Below, one piece after another: positions 37,321 through 52,000 of a DNA stretch of 64,000 nucleotides (position 1 is the first letter of the stretch; every line of letters begins with the position of its first letter). Location of the stretch: contig BGZK01000018.1 in assembly GCA_005406025.1 (NCBI GenBank), positions 434,001-498,000 on the forward strand. Direction: 5' to 3'. Under the pieces are notes generated by a model. That model saw only the letters and a list, made by a program, of their open reading frames with translations. It did no database searches and was not told where the DNA came from. The stretch is from Eumeta japonica. Taxonomy: Eukaryota; Arthropoda; Insecta; Lepidoptera; Psychidae. A program made the translations under genes and the position numbers.

Positions 37321-38778
37321 GTATGTACCTGGATAATCAAGAGCAAACATTTTCAATGTAAAAACTTGGGTACCTCAGAATGATTTCGTTACATAACGTG
37401 AAAATTTACAATTGGATGTTAGGGATTATCCATGAGTTACGTCACACGTCAAGAGGATTTTTAACAGAGCCATATCTATAAGAATGGGCAGGGGCGCGAG
37501 TCTCATGCTCTGTGACGTTCCATATATAATATTAAAACTCTCATCATCAAATTTAATGAAATTCTTTAAAATGTTTGATTGATTGTTGATTTTGTATGCA
37601 AAAAAAAAAGTAAATAATTTTGAAGTGCTGTTTTAGTTTAGTAATTATCAATTTAAAACTGCCAGATTTGTGACGCCAAACCAGGGGAGTCGCATACATG
37701 TGACCACCTTGGATAAAGACGGGGATGGTTTAAAAAATCATGCAATTCGTTGTGATGTTAACTATGCAAGGCTCCTTATATGAAATCGGGTTAGATTCTA
37801 ATTCATTTTTAATGTGGAATATGCACTATGATCAAATGTCTGTATATCATTCACTCCACATCATAAACTAATTGCTACGTTATGTAGAATAAAACATTTC
37901 AACAATGTTCAAATTATTTTCTTGAATAGCAAGTACAGTTAGCAAAAATAAACATATGATATGCAAAATGTTTAGTAATTGCAAACAATAATGTTATTTA
38001 TGAATGTTTAATATACAATTGATTATTGTGCTCGGATGTGTAGTAAATATGATAAATTTTCAAAATTTACTGTTTTGTTGATTAGTTTTCAAATTCTTAC
38101 CTTAATCATATAAAACAACAACATTGAATATACAATTATTGAAATGAATATATAATGCCTATTTATTTTTGAGTTGATCCTTATGAAAAAAAAGAAATCC
38201 ATCAAATTAAATCACTATGTTGTGAATAGACGCAATTATTATTAAAGAAATTGTATCGTATATTATGAACAATATCATTGTTAGAAGGATGTCAAATTTA
38301 AAAGTAAATATAACGAATTTAGATTTATTTTGATAATTGGGTGTTTAATGTTGTTGCTTTATATCAATTCAGCTTATCTGAAAAAATTGCAAAATACAAA
38401 ATATATTAAATTTTAATATTGTAACATTTTATTTTTTAATTTTTCAATTACGCAGTAATCACATATTAATGTTTCTATCACCTTCAGGAAACGTATATGA
38501 ATAAAAAAAACTTTAAATAGGATATGGATTTTTATTTAGAATGTAGCAATCTAGAAATACTTTGGGGAAATAAATGACAACAAAACACAATTCATAGCAT
38601 TCTAATTCTAATATTCATAGTACAGCTATTGGCAAACAAAACGTTTTACAGTCTCTCAAGTCACCCCCAATTCATTTAAACATTTTAAATGATTAACTAA
38701 TAAAATAATATACAACTAAACATTGAAAAAAACACAAATAAACTTAGAAAATAACATTGACTTATTTTCTAGTCAAAT
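37320..38778. other. Convergent intergenic region between cyclase B and qin
   Basis: Both genes end here (stops at 37319 and 38779). AT-rich, with AATAAA at about 37889 for the plus strand and TTTATT at 38531 for the minus strand. No gene or clear repeat seen. Confidence 0.5.
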
Positions 38779-40087
38779 TCAAGTTTCTTCTTCCACAAAG
38801 ATGTTTTTGTCTATTAGATTTCGATACGCCAGCTCACCATCTTTTTCATTTCTTAACTCTACATAGATAAAGTCATCGTCTTTTTTAATTACCGTTGCAT
38901 GAAATTCCTTTTTCATAAACGTTAATTCCAACTCTTCAACGTCATAGTTGTCAGTATGATTTACACCAAAAATCTTTGCTGATATAGCAATAGATGGTAA
39001 GAAGGTCCACTGTTCTAATGTTTCTTTGACTTCGGAGACGTCGACAATAGCTATGTCGCCAAAATCAACATACTTGACTTTCACCAACCCTTTCTTTTGA
39101 CTATATTGTAATATAGAAGCTCTGTACCATTTGTTGTCACCTTTAAATAAAGCAATGCAAGCCCTTTTCTCGTAAATGCCATTTAACCCTGGGAGATCAC
39201 TTATTGTTTCCTCTATCTCCTTATGTATTTTATCCAATTGTTTGGCATTTTCCTCATTTTTTATGATTAATTCAAACTGATCGTTATAAATGGTAGACAC
39301 AGTGCATATAAATTCATGGTCATCAATTTGCATATTAGGGTAGACAAATACAATTTCTTCAGGTTCAGTTTGATCTTCCTCAATGACTTGGTTTTCTTCA
39401 ATATTAGAGGAAACTACTGAAGCTTTTGACTCATTAAGCAAATCTGAAATGTCTTCATCTTCAACAATATACTCAGGGCTTGAATCTGTGTTAGGAGGTG
39501 AATTATTGCCATTTCTAATTCTTTTGCTAGATGTGACAAATTCAGGAAGCATAATTTTTAAACCATCTATGAACTTTGCTTTTTCCAAATCAACCAAATG
39601 TTCACTTAACCAGAGTTGTCCCACTTTTAAGTCAATAGGTGTGAATTCACCAATTTTCTTACCCGTGATTTTAACAAAGCAATTTTTTTCAACTACCATC
39701 TTATGGATGAAATCGAGAGTCTGCCTGTCCCATTGCTCATTAATAGGCTGTACCCGGCTTAATACACACTTGTGTGCCTGAATTGGAAGTTTCCATAAGA
39801 TGAGACGTTTTCTCATATCTTTGACTGAACACATTTCCTCATTACCATAGTCGACGTAGTGAACGAAGCAGGTGTCGTTTTCGTCGTTGACGGCGACCAC
39901 ACGCCCGCGGTAAAATTTCTCGTCCAAGTAAAATCGTGCAATGCACGGTTGGCCCACGGACCAGTATGTGTCGGCGGTTTTCGGGACACTGTTTTTAAAA
40001 CATTCATCGAGTGTGTCCCGCATAACATCGAGATCTTCCTGCTGACAGATGTCGTATAAATAAATCACAGCGTCGTTATCGATGTAT
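38779..40087 (-). CDS. qin: qin segment: Tudor domains 4 and 5, last exon
   Basis: Long terminal exon. Tudor 4 has CIARFYLDEKFYRGRVV and CFVHYVDYGNEEMCSV: a full cage signature, so it is the best candidate for binding symmetric dimethyl-arginine on PIWI proteins. Tudor 5 has CIALFKGDNKWYRAS and VKYVDFGDIAIVDV, with Asp for the usual Asn. An acidic linker (EDEDISDLL, EEDQTEPEE) separates them. The stop is TGA at 38779-38781, preceded by NIFVEEET. TTTATT on the plus strand near 38531 would be AATAAA on the gene strand, about 250 bp past the stop. Confidence 0.88.
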
Positions 40088-43000
40088 CTGCAAATACAAA
40101 AAAAAAAAAAATGTACAACGATTGATCCAGCAGACTATCCCTAAAACTTCCTGCTATTGACATTTATCAATGTGTTTTTGAGTTCAAGTTTTAAAATAAA
40201 GTTGTGTCAAAGCTCAAAGACTTTTTCTTAAGCTTTAGAGCTTAAAAATTTGAAAAACGGTTGACCTTATAGACCATTTCTTAAACTTTTAGCTAGTCTT
40301 AAAAATATATTCATGGCAGTAAATTATCGAGTTTGAGTTCAAAAGATAGGTTTATGTGCTTTTTCAAACTCTTTGAGTTCAATAACATAATCTTAATACG
40401 TTTTGAGTTTTTTTAGTTCCAACATTTAGAGTTCTAGATTAAGAAAATGTTACCTTTTCAAATTACTACATTTATTGAATGAGTTGTTATATTTTAATCT
40501 ACTTTGCGATATTCGACGCAGTTTTGTATGGCAAAGAAAGTTGACCGGTACCAAACATCAATCCAACAAGAACTTTATAATTTACTTTGAAAAAATACTT
40601 TTTTGCGAATGTTTCGTTCAATATATCTCTTGAAAGAACCAACCAATTTTACTGTAGTATACAAAAATCCATTGCTTTCTAAGGAGAATGGCTAGATAGA
40701 TTTGGAATTTGGAATCTGTAGTAGTTAAAGAAATATTGTAAAAATAACACGTTTTGAAACAAAATCCTCAAGGATACCTTTTGAATAAATGTACAGATTG
40801 TTATTAAAATTTACAGTAATCACTATGTATTGATTACCATATATAATAAGCTCTTATTCCCGAACATACGTATGTTTGGCGATAAGAGCTATTTAGATTT
40901 TGATATCAGTAGGTAACTAGTCTAAATTATTACAAAAAACATTTTTCTGAAAATTTAATTTTTGAGACTTCTCAAAATATACTAGGCTAAATCGGTTCCA
41001 GTTTTTAGGAAGGCTAAGATAAATAAATTCCTTTTAAATGCCGCAAACAGCGTTTCTATTGGTTAATCAGAAGTTATGAAAGATACACACAAGCACGTAG
41101 GCACGCACACAAACACACACACATAGACATCACGCGGAAAATGGTCAAAATAGATTAATAAAACCTCTAAACGTCAAGATCTAATGAAAACTTAATTTTC
41201 GAAAATCGGAGCGAAAGCAATAACTTGGCAATTTTTTAGAGTTCTACAATTTTCAAAGTGGAAAGTTAAAAATATTTCTTGTTAAATTCAGAATTAATTA
41301 AAATCGATTCAATTTACACATGGGAGGGTTACTCCAAAATTATACACAAGAAAACTATATAAGTAAGACGCACCAGATTTACATATTATCAAAACAATTT
41401 ACATCAATACATTTCTGTAGACGAATTTTTCACAAACGGAAAGCATCGCGCTTGTCGTATATAGAAATAGAGTCAAAATCTTCGATAATAGTGGAGTTGA
41501 TCTCTTCTTGCGATGTAAAACGGCGACCACGTAAATTTTTGTTTAAATTAAAAAAAAACGAATAGTCGTATATTGCGAAATCCGATGAGTAAGGCGCACG
41601 CTCCGACACTATAATGTTAATTTCTTTCAAAAAGTTGACAGCGAGCGCAGTGTTATGAGAGAATGCGTTGTCATGATGCAGCTTTAAGCTTCTAATTCTG
41701 AGAGTGTGGAGAACTTTTGGTAAGCATGTTGTCTGTACCAGGCCGCCATGACAGTTTTCTGTCTTTAATAGCTCTGACCAAGCCTGTACTTCTGAAAAAC
41801 GTGGTATACATAACTTTTTTATTGCACACACTTTTTTCAAGGTAGTTGGCATTGTATCAACTTTATTAAGCCATACCCTATTTTCCTGACCTGTAAGCAA
41901 GCCATACAAGAGAATGTATGTTTCTTCACTTGTAACAATTTTAGATATTATACGGTAACTGCATTTATTCAATAATTTTAATGTCTCGGGTTTCTGGTGT
42001 CGTGTTGTTTTTGATGATGTGGATCGCAACAAAAAAAATTTTTTTTTTCGCTTTTTAATTGATCATGCAAGATCTTATACACCGCTGTAGATCCAATTGC
42101 AAGAGTATTCTGAATCATGTGGTAGGGGCATCGATTGTCAAGTTTGATAATTTTCAAAACACAGGCGGCGACATTATCTGGAATGATTGTTGAAATAGGC
42201 CTTCTCGTATGTTTTTTATCTTATAGTAAGTTGCAACCGTTACGAAATTTCCTGAACAATTCAAACACAGTGGATTAAGATGGCGCTTCATTATTGAATG
42301 CTAACTGTAACCGCTGCATACATTGCCTTTCAGATAAACTAACCTTAAAATCATAGTATGTCATGGCGCGTTTTTGTAGTGAATCAGATTTGAACGCACG
42401 CGCAATTATAACCGCGGAAAAATCGGCGTTTAACAGTATCTCAATAATTCCTGAGCGGCCCTCATATCCACTGTAACGTCGATAGCACTAAATCTCTATG
42501 TGTAAGGCAGCTTAAGTATAAGATAGCGTTTAAAATACATATTATATGAAAAGGATCAATATATAATGGAATGAGAGATGAGAGCAAGATTGATTGACTG
42601 ATAAGGACTGATTTTAAATGTCCTTGTTTGAAGTGTCAACAAACTAAGAGAAAATTAAAGGCACATGTAATAAAAAGAACACAAGCTCTGGCTAGGCTAT
42701 ACTATCCATAGTCTTTTCTGTGCTAGGAAATAAGTCTTGATCTGCTATTGTCATTAACTATTTTATTTGCTTCATGGCTTAATCATCACTGTAAGCCGAC
42801 AATGTACAAAAATGCAGATGTGAAGCTTGCGCAATCTGTGGTTCTGATTGATTCATACCCATAGCCAAATCAGTCACAATAGCATTTTTTTTGGATATTT
42901 CTTATTTTACAGAACATAGACAAAATAACCCTTGTATACAAAAGCTATGCTTTATTCACATGTAGTTGATATTTCATGTGACAACAATGTGTTGAGGCTT

Positions 43001-46000
43001 TACCAACTTACAAGTTTTTATTTATATAAATGATCAGATACTTATACCATACAAAAAGTTAACACATTTAATATAAGAAAAACTCACGTAGGTACTCCTG
43101 TGAATTCATTTCTTGTAAGATCTTCAGGCGGTAACCAATCTAATATTTTTTGCGACTTTATTGTAGTACTATTTTTGGTGGCTGAAGATTTTTGCTCATC
43201 TGTCTGTAAAGTGGTATTTCCCAAAGCAAAGTTTTGATTATTTTTGTTTGGAGAGTTCGAACTTGATATGGAACTGTTTCCGCTTACAGTTGTTGGTAAA
43301 CCAAATGATGATTCATCTATGAAGGTCTCTATCTGTAACCATTCGGTTATAGATCCCGTGACATTGAGAAAAGAAATCATATCATCTGAATCTCTATCTT
43401 GTTCAGTGTTTTGTTCTAAATTCTGTAAGAAAGTTTAATTGTTAATTACTGTCACCAATACTAGAAATTAACAGTTGCCTCTAGAATTTTCATTGTTAAT
43501 GGACATGTCACTACAACTTTGTGGCATAAACATATTTAAACAATGAAGTTCATTACTATAAAAAAGAAATAATTTACTTCGTATATTGAATATGATTGTA
43601 TCAATAAATATATGTAATTTAAACACTATCATATGAGGCTCGTCAGTGGGTTTGTTAAAAGTATTTACATTTTAATTCCCATTTGAGAATGATTTTATAA
43701 AAGTAAGTAAATTTAAAACATATGATTACCCTGTAAAGTAGTGAATATTTTATTACAAATAATAAGTCATTTGCTTACTACAAAAATGAGCAGAGGGATT
43801 TTTTTGGTCTGATAAACCATTATTTATTGAAAAATAAAGCCGGTAAGTAAAATAAACTATAAAGGTATTATTGAGATTCTGCCCTGTCGCATTGAATGCT
43901 TTGCAGAATTGCGATGTTGCAACCAGCTCGAAACCCAGTTAAAAACACCACTACTATTGAGACAGTAAATCTAATCTATTTAATATTTGGAAAATTGTCT
44001 AATGGAAATATTGAAAATAATTATGATGATAAAAAATCTTTGTACAATGTATTTTGGGTGGCTAATAAAAATATTTATAGAGACAGAAGAATACAATTCA
44101 TCACAACAAAAATAACACAAGTTTTGTTGCCTCGTGGCATAGACCATATTCATTGATTATATATCAATTAGTGGACATATATTGGCTGTCAATTGAAATT
44201 GATATTATACAATTTAAAGGTAAAAGTGTGTTTCTATGGAGCTTTAAAAAACTTGAGTTTTCAGAATGCATAATGAGATGAATATATGGTGAAAAATGAA
44301 GAAAATCCTAAATGACGAGGGAATATTTTTATTTGCCAGCTAAACATATTTTTCATCACTTTAATCTTTAATAATGTTAATTTCTATCTTATTTATTCTA
44401 ATTACGTTAGTATAATTCATTAGAACATGGATTAATGAGTAATATTCATCACCTAAGCTCACTTCTACATCAATGTAATATGTTATATGAATTGGGTACT
44501 TTGATCAATACCAAGTAAACAAATTACATTGACACAATTATTCAAAGCTAATTACAAAAATATACCCTTGCATTTGTCAACTGGTAAAGTCAATTATGAT
44601 TAAAAAAATGTATAAGCAACAGGAAAATAATGGATGATTTTTAGATTGGTTTATCGATAAGATGGTACTTGTGTATAATCACCACTGGTGAGACGTATTA
44701 TTCTGTGACAAGCAAAAAGAATTCTGTTGCAGATATATGTGACTGAATAAGAAAATATACTTGAAGCAAAACAAAACAATAGACGTCTCTCAGTGACATG
44801 TAAAAGGAAAAATTATTCCATCCTCTGTCAGTCAGGTTATTTCGTTCTGGATTAATAAGATTGTATATTGACTGTTTGGAAGAGGAATCAATAATGACAA
44901 GGGCATACTACGAGGTTTTAGTGAACACATACAGCGACGCAATCGCTATGAATTAATTGACAAAATTACAATGTGACATATTTTGTACCCATCGTTTAAT
45001 TTGTCACTTTCCTAGTTCTATTTCAATCACTCAACACAAAAAAGGGCCTCGGAGACGATTATCTTTATAGAAAGCATGTTGAAAACCAAGTGAGAATATG
45101 TTTCTCATTCTAAAGACACTGAAATAGTGAAAAATTCTTGTATTTATGTGTGTATAGTGTAGTTTCAGATTTTTATTATTAAGGTATTTATGTATATGAC
45201 GACATTTCGACACAAAAACATAAAAATCACAAAACCATAAAATTTATTTTTTTTAGTCATCTTAGTATACTTACTGTGTCAGATTTTTCTGGTATGGCTA
45301 AGCCTTGCTCGATAATCTTTTTATTTAAACATCGCCACTCGGCCTGATTAGGCTCCAGCGGTCCGCCCTGGGTTATATGATACACCCATAATTCGACAGG
45401 CAAACTTTTATCTTTTATAGTACCATTTTTAGTAATGAAGAACCTTTGATATGCATCAATCAATTCTTTCAAATACTCCTTGGTGATCGACGGCCACTCG
45501 TCGCCTACAGCGGGCATGATGCCGCTCAAATGGCAGGTTACGACTGCACCGCCCATTTTTATAAATTCATCTGGTAATTCTCTCAATCTTTCGATCGACA
45601 CATTCTCTACGACTGCAAAATCTATGTAAAACACTTTAGCATTATCTTTATCAATTTCCAGTATAGCTGCTCGCCGCCACGTTCTACTCTCAGTGCAAAT
45701 GGTACAACATCTGTCACCAACATCCCATTGGGTTTTTGCTTGAGTCTTATTCTTTGTGTAGTATGTTTGAATAGATTCAAACAGTTCTCTGAATTGCTTC
45801 TGTTGATCTACTAAGGATACATATATCAAAGATGGAGATTTATAAGATAAAATCTTCACTTCTAATTTTATTGGCCCTTTATCTTTTGCCTCTAAGTTAT
45901 CATTCGATTGGTTAGCCAATGAGTCATTCCTTTTTAAAAGAGCTATTCTGTTTTTGTTTGACTTAGAATGATCACTCTTATTATCTATTGGGATACATTT

Positions 46001-49000
46001 TGTATGAACTGGTGTTTCTTTCAGTATAGGTTTGTTGAACATGTATGTTCTGAAAATAAAAATGCTGTTATAACTTAATTAAAGCATTGCGATACTAGCT
46101 TAAATGTTCTTTGCATGTAAATGTATTTTTAATTTGAAAAAAGCTACATGCTGCTCTGCAAATTATATTAAGATGATATATTCTGATCTGGAGATTGTAG
46201 TAGAACTGTAAATCTGTTTTGTCGTTGAAGCTTTTTGTAAATTAAATTTAACACAAGGAATTTTTTTTTAAATCTCACATATTACAAAGATTAATTTACT
46301 TCAATAACTACCAACCCAATGCTAATGGCATGTTTTTGTTGTATCATTTCAGTATTAATACAGATTTTTTCATCTTCAACGTCATAATAAAGGTTCACTC
46401 CAAGTGAGTTCTGTGTATGTCCACTATCCGCTACTTCCATTTTCAGAACTTTAGATACTAAACTTTCGAGCAAAGCAAGTGAGCCTGTGCTCCACCTTTT
46501 ATTCAAAGGCGTGATTCCGCTCAAATGACATTCCACTGCCTGTAAAATGGAAATAAAATTTCAATTAATTTTCAAACATACTTTAAAAATATTTATCTTT
46601 TTGGGTATAAGATTTGAATCCTTCGAACCAAAACCTATGAATTCAATAAATCGCCAAAGTAAACTCTGATAAAAACCATTGAAATCTTTACTAACCAAAG
46701 CCCTATATTTGGTGAATTCTGGTTTAATATAACGTAATGCGGACCAGTGTACGACGGCTATTTCGCCGGTGTCCACGAGTGTAAGCTGCACACGTCCATG
46801 GCCCACAACCTCCCGGACTACTGCACGTTGCCAGCCCCCAATGGAGACTGATTGAGAGTACTTGTCCAAGTTAACCACGCACACCATACCTGATGGTCAG
46901 TGAATCAAGTTTCACGCGTTTTGAGATCAAAACACAAATAATCGTTTAATCTTTTAACTGCCGAATTTTCATGCAAATGTATTCCCACCAATTATCGCTG
47001 TAAAGTAGAAGATGGGTTGAAAACAAATGTAAAATTTGCATGACCTATTTTAGTTTGATAAAATTGACTTCGGCAGCTACGGCGGTTAAAAGGTTAAAAA
47101 TATCTACGACTGATATATGTGAACCTTTGCGTTAGGTTTTGAGATTCATTGTAGAGGCACAACTTTTTTACAATATTTTTATTTCACATTAAGAGACTTG
47201 GGCTAGCTCAATACAAATTATTTTTTATGTTTGTTTCATTAAACTACATCTTACTTGAGTTCTTTACTAAAATTAATGATATTTTTACATGGCACATACT
47301 TATGTATTATAAGTGCATCTCATAAGGTTCACATAATTACTGTAATTAATGATTTATAACTGTAATATAAAAATGGAAAGTAAAAGATTAATTAATCCTT
47401 ATATAATATTTATATATATATATATATATAATAATTAATCCTAGGAAGGCAGTAATACTGACCTTCAGTAGGACAGTAAACACTTCCTGCCATAACTTGT
47501 AAGCTGTACGTCTTATTTAAAGTTTCACATAGCTTTTCATATGTGTCTTGTAAATAACACTGAAATTAAAAAAAAAACCTCATTAGAGCAACATAAAAAT
47601 TAAATATTTCAATAATATAATGATTTATCTTTTTAGCTTCAGTTTACCTTTCGAATGTAGAATTTATCCGGGCTAATTATGTGTGTGATTTGAACTTCTT
47701 CTACAGTGTTAGGTTCAAAATCATTATTGCTATAAAATATTTTGGGTTTTTCTTCTAAGTTTCGGAGAACTGGATACTGAAAATAAAATAGAAATGAGTC
47801 CATATAATATTCACGCGCGATTATAGCAAAGAACTTTCTTTTGTGGCAGATGTTATGACTAAATTAAAAATTAGTAAGAAATGTTAGAAAAAAATGAAGG
47901 AACTCATTCTCTGATAAGATATTTATTAATGACATAATTAATTGTTTAGTAGCACATGGCACATAAAGAACATTCATATGAAAAATTGAAAAATGCATTC
48001 TGTGAAGCCCCATCACAGCTAATTATTAATAAAACATATTAGAGGTTTTTTTTATATAAAGTTATCATTTTCAAATTTGAATGCAAAAACTGTGTTAGCA
48101 ATTATAGATGTTACAGAATGTTAACATTGTTAGAAAAAAGATGTCAGTTATTTATCAGTCGCACCTGTAGAAGTTTCATTTCAAAAATCCACATTTTTTA
48201 TTGACAATTTTTTAATTTAGGCATCCTGTTCCTAAGAGGATAATGCATTATTATTGTACTCACATGAAATTTCGGGTTTTTCAAACGAGCTCTGTCTTGA
48301 AATACAAATGCGAATGCCAAATTCACTGCATTATCAAAGGTAGTGAGGTCACATTCAAGTGTTATATCATATTTGTGAGTAGTCCTTATCTGATGTATAT
48401 ATATCACTGCCTGTTTGCTGTTAAATGATAGAAACAAATGGGTGATTTTTTAAATTTCACTCTAACTAAACACTATATTAACATATAAATATATACTTGT
48501 CAATAATTTTTTGCATCAATATAGTGTCTTCCGCTGTCCATAATCCTTGGATCGGTTGACAATTCGCTAGAGAGCAACGGACAGCAAGTGGTGGATTTTG
48601 TGCTGCTGCAGGCGGTATAAGTCTTAAACTTTTATAAACAAAAAAAATTAATATCAAGATACTGTACAGGCTTTTAATCATAATTCTATGTAATATTAAT
48701 GAATTGCATATAACTTCTAAAATACTAGAGTTCTAAGAATTGGGTAGAAAAAAAACTGGGATATTATTCCAACAATATCAAATAAAATAAAAAAAGTAAG
48801 ACCTATGCATCAAATGGAACTATTATAAATTTCCATAGACTATAATTTGCTATTCATGATTCAGATTAATATTCACTGCTATAGCTTTAAAATTTCACAG
48901 TAAAGAAAATCTTATTGTTAAAAATTTGTTCTGAGGTGTTAAAAGTTATTCGAAAAACATATTAAAATTGTTATCTTAGTAGAAAGTGATAATATATATA

Positions 49001-52000
49001 TTAATTACACAAGTCAACAAAAAAAATTTGGGTTTGTTATTAAATTACTATTTTCTACAGCTAAAAGTAACCAGAGACTCCATTCATAGCAAATAAAGTT
49101 TGCTTTTATACATTTTACAATGAAAAATAAATATTTAAAAATTTTGGCAGACAGCTTGCAGTTTTAGAGACGCAAGAGACTGAGTTTGGGGAGGGTGGGT
49201 GTGAATCGGGGAGTGGCAGGTAGTCTCAGTAGTATTGCGCGAGCAGTGCCAAAACCAGTGCCAGTGCTAAAGTGGCTTCCAAAAAGTGTAAAAATGATGT
49301 TAATTCTTTTTGCTACATTTGCGGCGAATTCATTACAGTGAGGGCTAAAAAATTCAGTTTATCGTCAAATATAAGACTCTGTGAAGCTTATTTTAATCAT
49401 CCCATTCAAAGTCAAGATAAAATATGGGCACCTAAATTCTCATGTGGTAACTGCAAAAACACATTAGAAGGTAAGAGAGTACATCATAACTTTCAAGGAT
49501 ATTAATTGCAAAAACTGTATGATATGTAATGATTAACGAATGTATCTATCTGTATGTTATTTTTTTCCAGTCTGGTATCCAGGAGAAAAAAAAATATGAA
49601 GTTTGTAATACCAATAGTAAGGAGGGAACCCACTAATCACATCAATGCTACTTTTGTGTAGTTAATCTTCACAAGCATTGGGCTGGGAAAAATGCCAAAA
49701 AATTCAGTACCCAGATCTACCATCAACAAACGCTCCAGTACCCCACAATAAACATTTTCCAGTGCCTTCATGTTCAAATACGAAGGAACAGCTGCTGCCA
49801 TCACAAATGTTTGGTAGTAGCAGATGTAGTGAATTCTTACTTGAATCAGTGTCTGTTGAATCTCAACTTATTAATTCAGAAGAGCTTAATGACTTAGAGA
49901 TGTGATGAACTTTGAACGTTATCAAGGACAATATAATGAGGAGATGATGGGTAACTACATTTGGGGTCTAATACAAGAAAGTTTCTACTCGCACAGAAAA
50001 AAAAACAAAACAAAAAATATTCATTTTTAAAGCTTTTTTCTGTTTCTTTTTATATGTTTGGAGATTTATCTTTATTGTTATTTGTAAATAAAAGTGGTTA
50101 ACATATAAATTAAATTTATTTTCTTGCTTTTGTATTCTACTGAATTAAAAGTATAGATTTTCTTAAAATTTTAAATTTCGTTCTTGTTACTACAAAAGAA
50201 AACTTTATTAGATAAAAGTATTTTTTCTTTGTTTAGTTAGACATAATTAATCAAAATCGGCGCTACAGAACTCAAGACTCAAAAATCGTATTTACTTGTG
50301 TTAATCTTAAACCTAAATACACATCATATGTATATTATTTTTAGTATAATGAATTACTATTTGTACTAAATATGTTAAGTAAAAAGTAAAACAGGGTAGA
50401 CTTAAAATAAAATAAGTATTTCAATAAAAAAAAAAAAACCACTGTGCTAAGCCATACTAACTCTTCAATTTTCACATATTCAGTATTCCCAAAATCTATA
50501 CACAATACTTTTATGATTGGTTCCATATTGTCCTTAGCATCGATGTGCATGACGCGACATCTGTGCCAGGTTTTTTCTTTATTATCATACACCAACAGTA
50601 TTTTACCTTAAAAATAAGATTGTTGTTAAATTATGTTTTTATAAAATAAATTATAGTTCATTAATTAAAAATAAACTAACTAACCTTCGTGTATCTGTTT
50701 GAGTGAAGGTTGTGGAAAATTATTAGATTTTCGAAATTCACGGATCATATCCCTTACCAAGAATTGTTGACTAGCTTTCTGGACAAAAAAATTGTTGGGA
50801 AACTCTATATGAGAAACGAAAACTAGATCTTGAGTTCCTGGAAAAGTAAAGATGAATATGATCATATATTGGAATAATGTAATGCACATGTAATAAATTA
50901 TCTATGTAACATTTTTATGATTATGAAAAGTGATTACCTTCAGAGAATTGACTACGCATATATTCATTTGTAGACAAAGTTCTCCTTTGCGATTGATCAT
51001 CATCTAAAAAGATTGCAATGGTTTTAAGTATTGTTAGTACTTAAGAGTCAAAAATAAAATTCACCTTAAAATAGATCACACTTGAATCAAAATGTGACCT
51101 ATTTTAACTAGGTCACATTTGAAATAAAATGTAAATTTAATTTGAAATGAAACTTTTAATAACACAGGCTGCATTATAACCACACATTTTACGATCACAT
51201 CATAAAATTTATTTAATAGGCAGAGTGATCCAGAACATTCCGCGTACATGTTCATTTCATTGATGGAACGAGGATACTCAGCATGTTGCGGTCAATTGGT
51301 AATAATTTATTTATTATTTTCGCAAAATAGTCTCCTCGGCAGACTATATATGTTCGACATCTAACATAACTATCGATAAAGATGTGTGTCACCATTCTAT
51401 TTCAAAATTTTTTTGAAGTGAAACTTCTAATGCGACTTCCAACAAGGTTGCGTTAAACATTTAACGCTATCACGGAGGGGGTATGAAAGCACTGTTGCGT
51501 TAAACGTTCAATGTTCCTGAGGAGAGGGAATAAAAAGAGACAGAGCGAGAGTGAATGCGTGGCACTCGAACGTATGCGCGTAGTATACCTGTTACAGGCC
51601 AATGCGAGCGTTAGCAACGAGTAGCGTCCAATATTCCAACGCAAGAGGGAGAGAGAAAAGATACATAAAGGTAGAAAGTAGGAGAGAGAAAGGGAATGAG
51701 TCGGTAGATTTCGTCTCGCAATTGTAACGTGCGATGAAAAACGCCATTTCTACCCCCTTCCTATTTTAATTTCCAAACTACGAAGTTTCACTTCTTCCGC
51801 ACGGAGGGACTCCAAGCACTATTTTATTTTTTCAATGGCCTATATTACAAATTGTAAGCTTAAGATCATAGGATTTATGAATGTGTATAAAAATGAAATA
51901 AATATTGCGAGTACAAGTTTTTTTTTGTATTAATGGCTTATAAGTTTATTATGCAAAAGGATTTGAATGAAATTTCAAATTATAATTTTAAAGTGACAAA

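Noticed and set aside
39383..39781. 132-codon plus-strand open frame
   Set aside because: Antisense shadow of the terminal qin exon.
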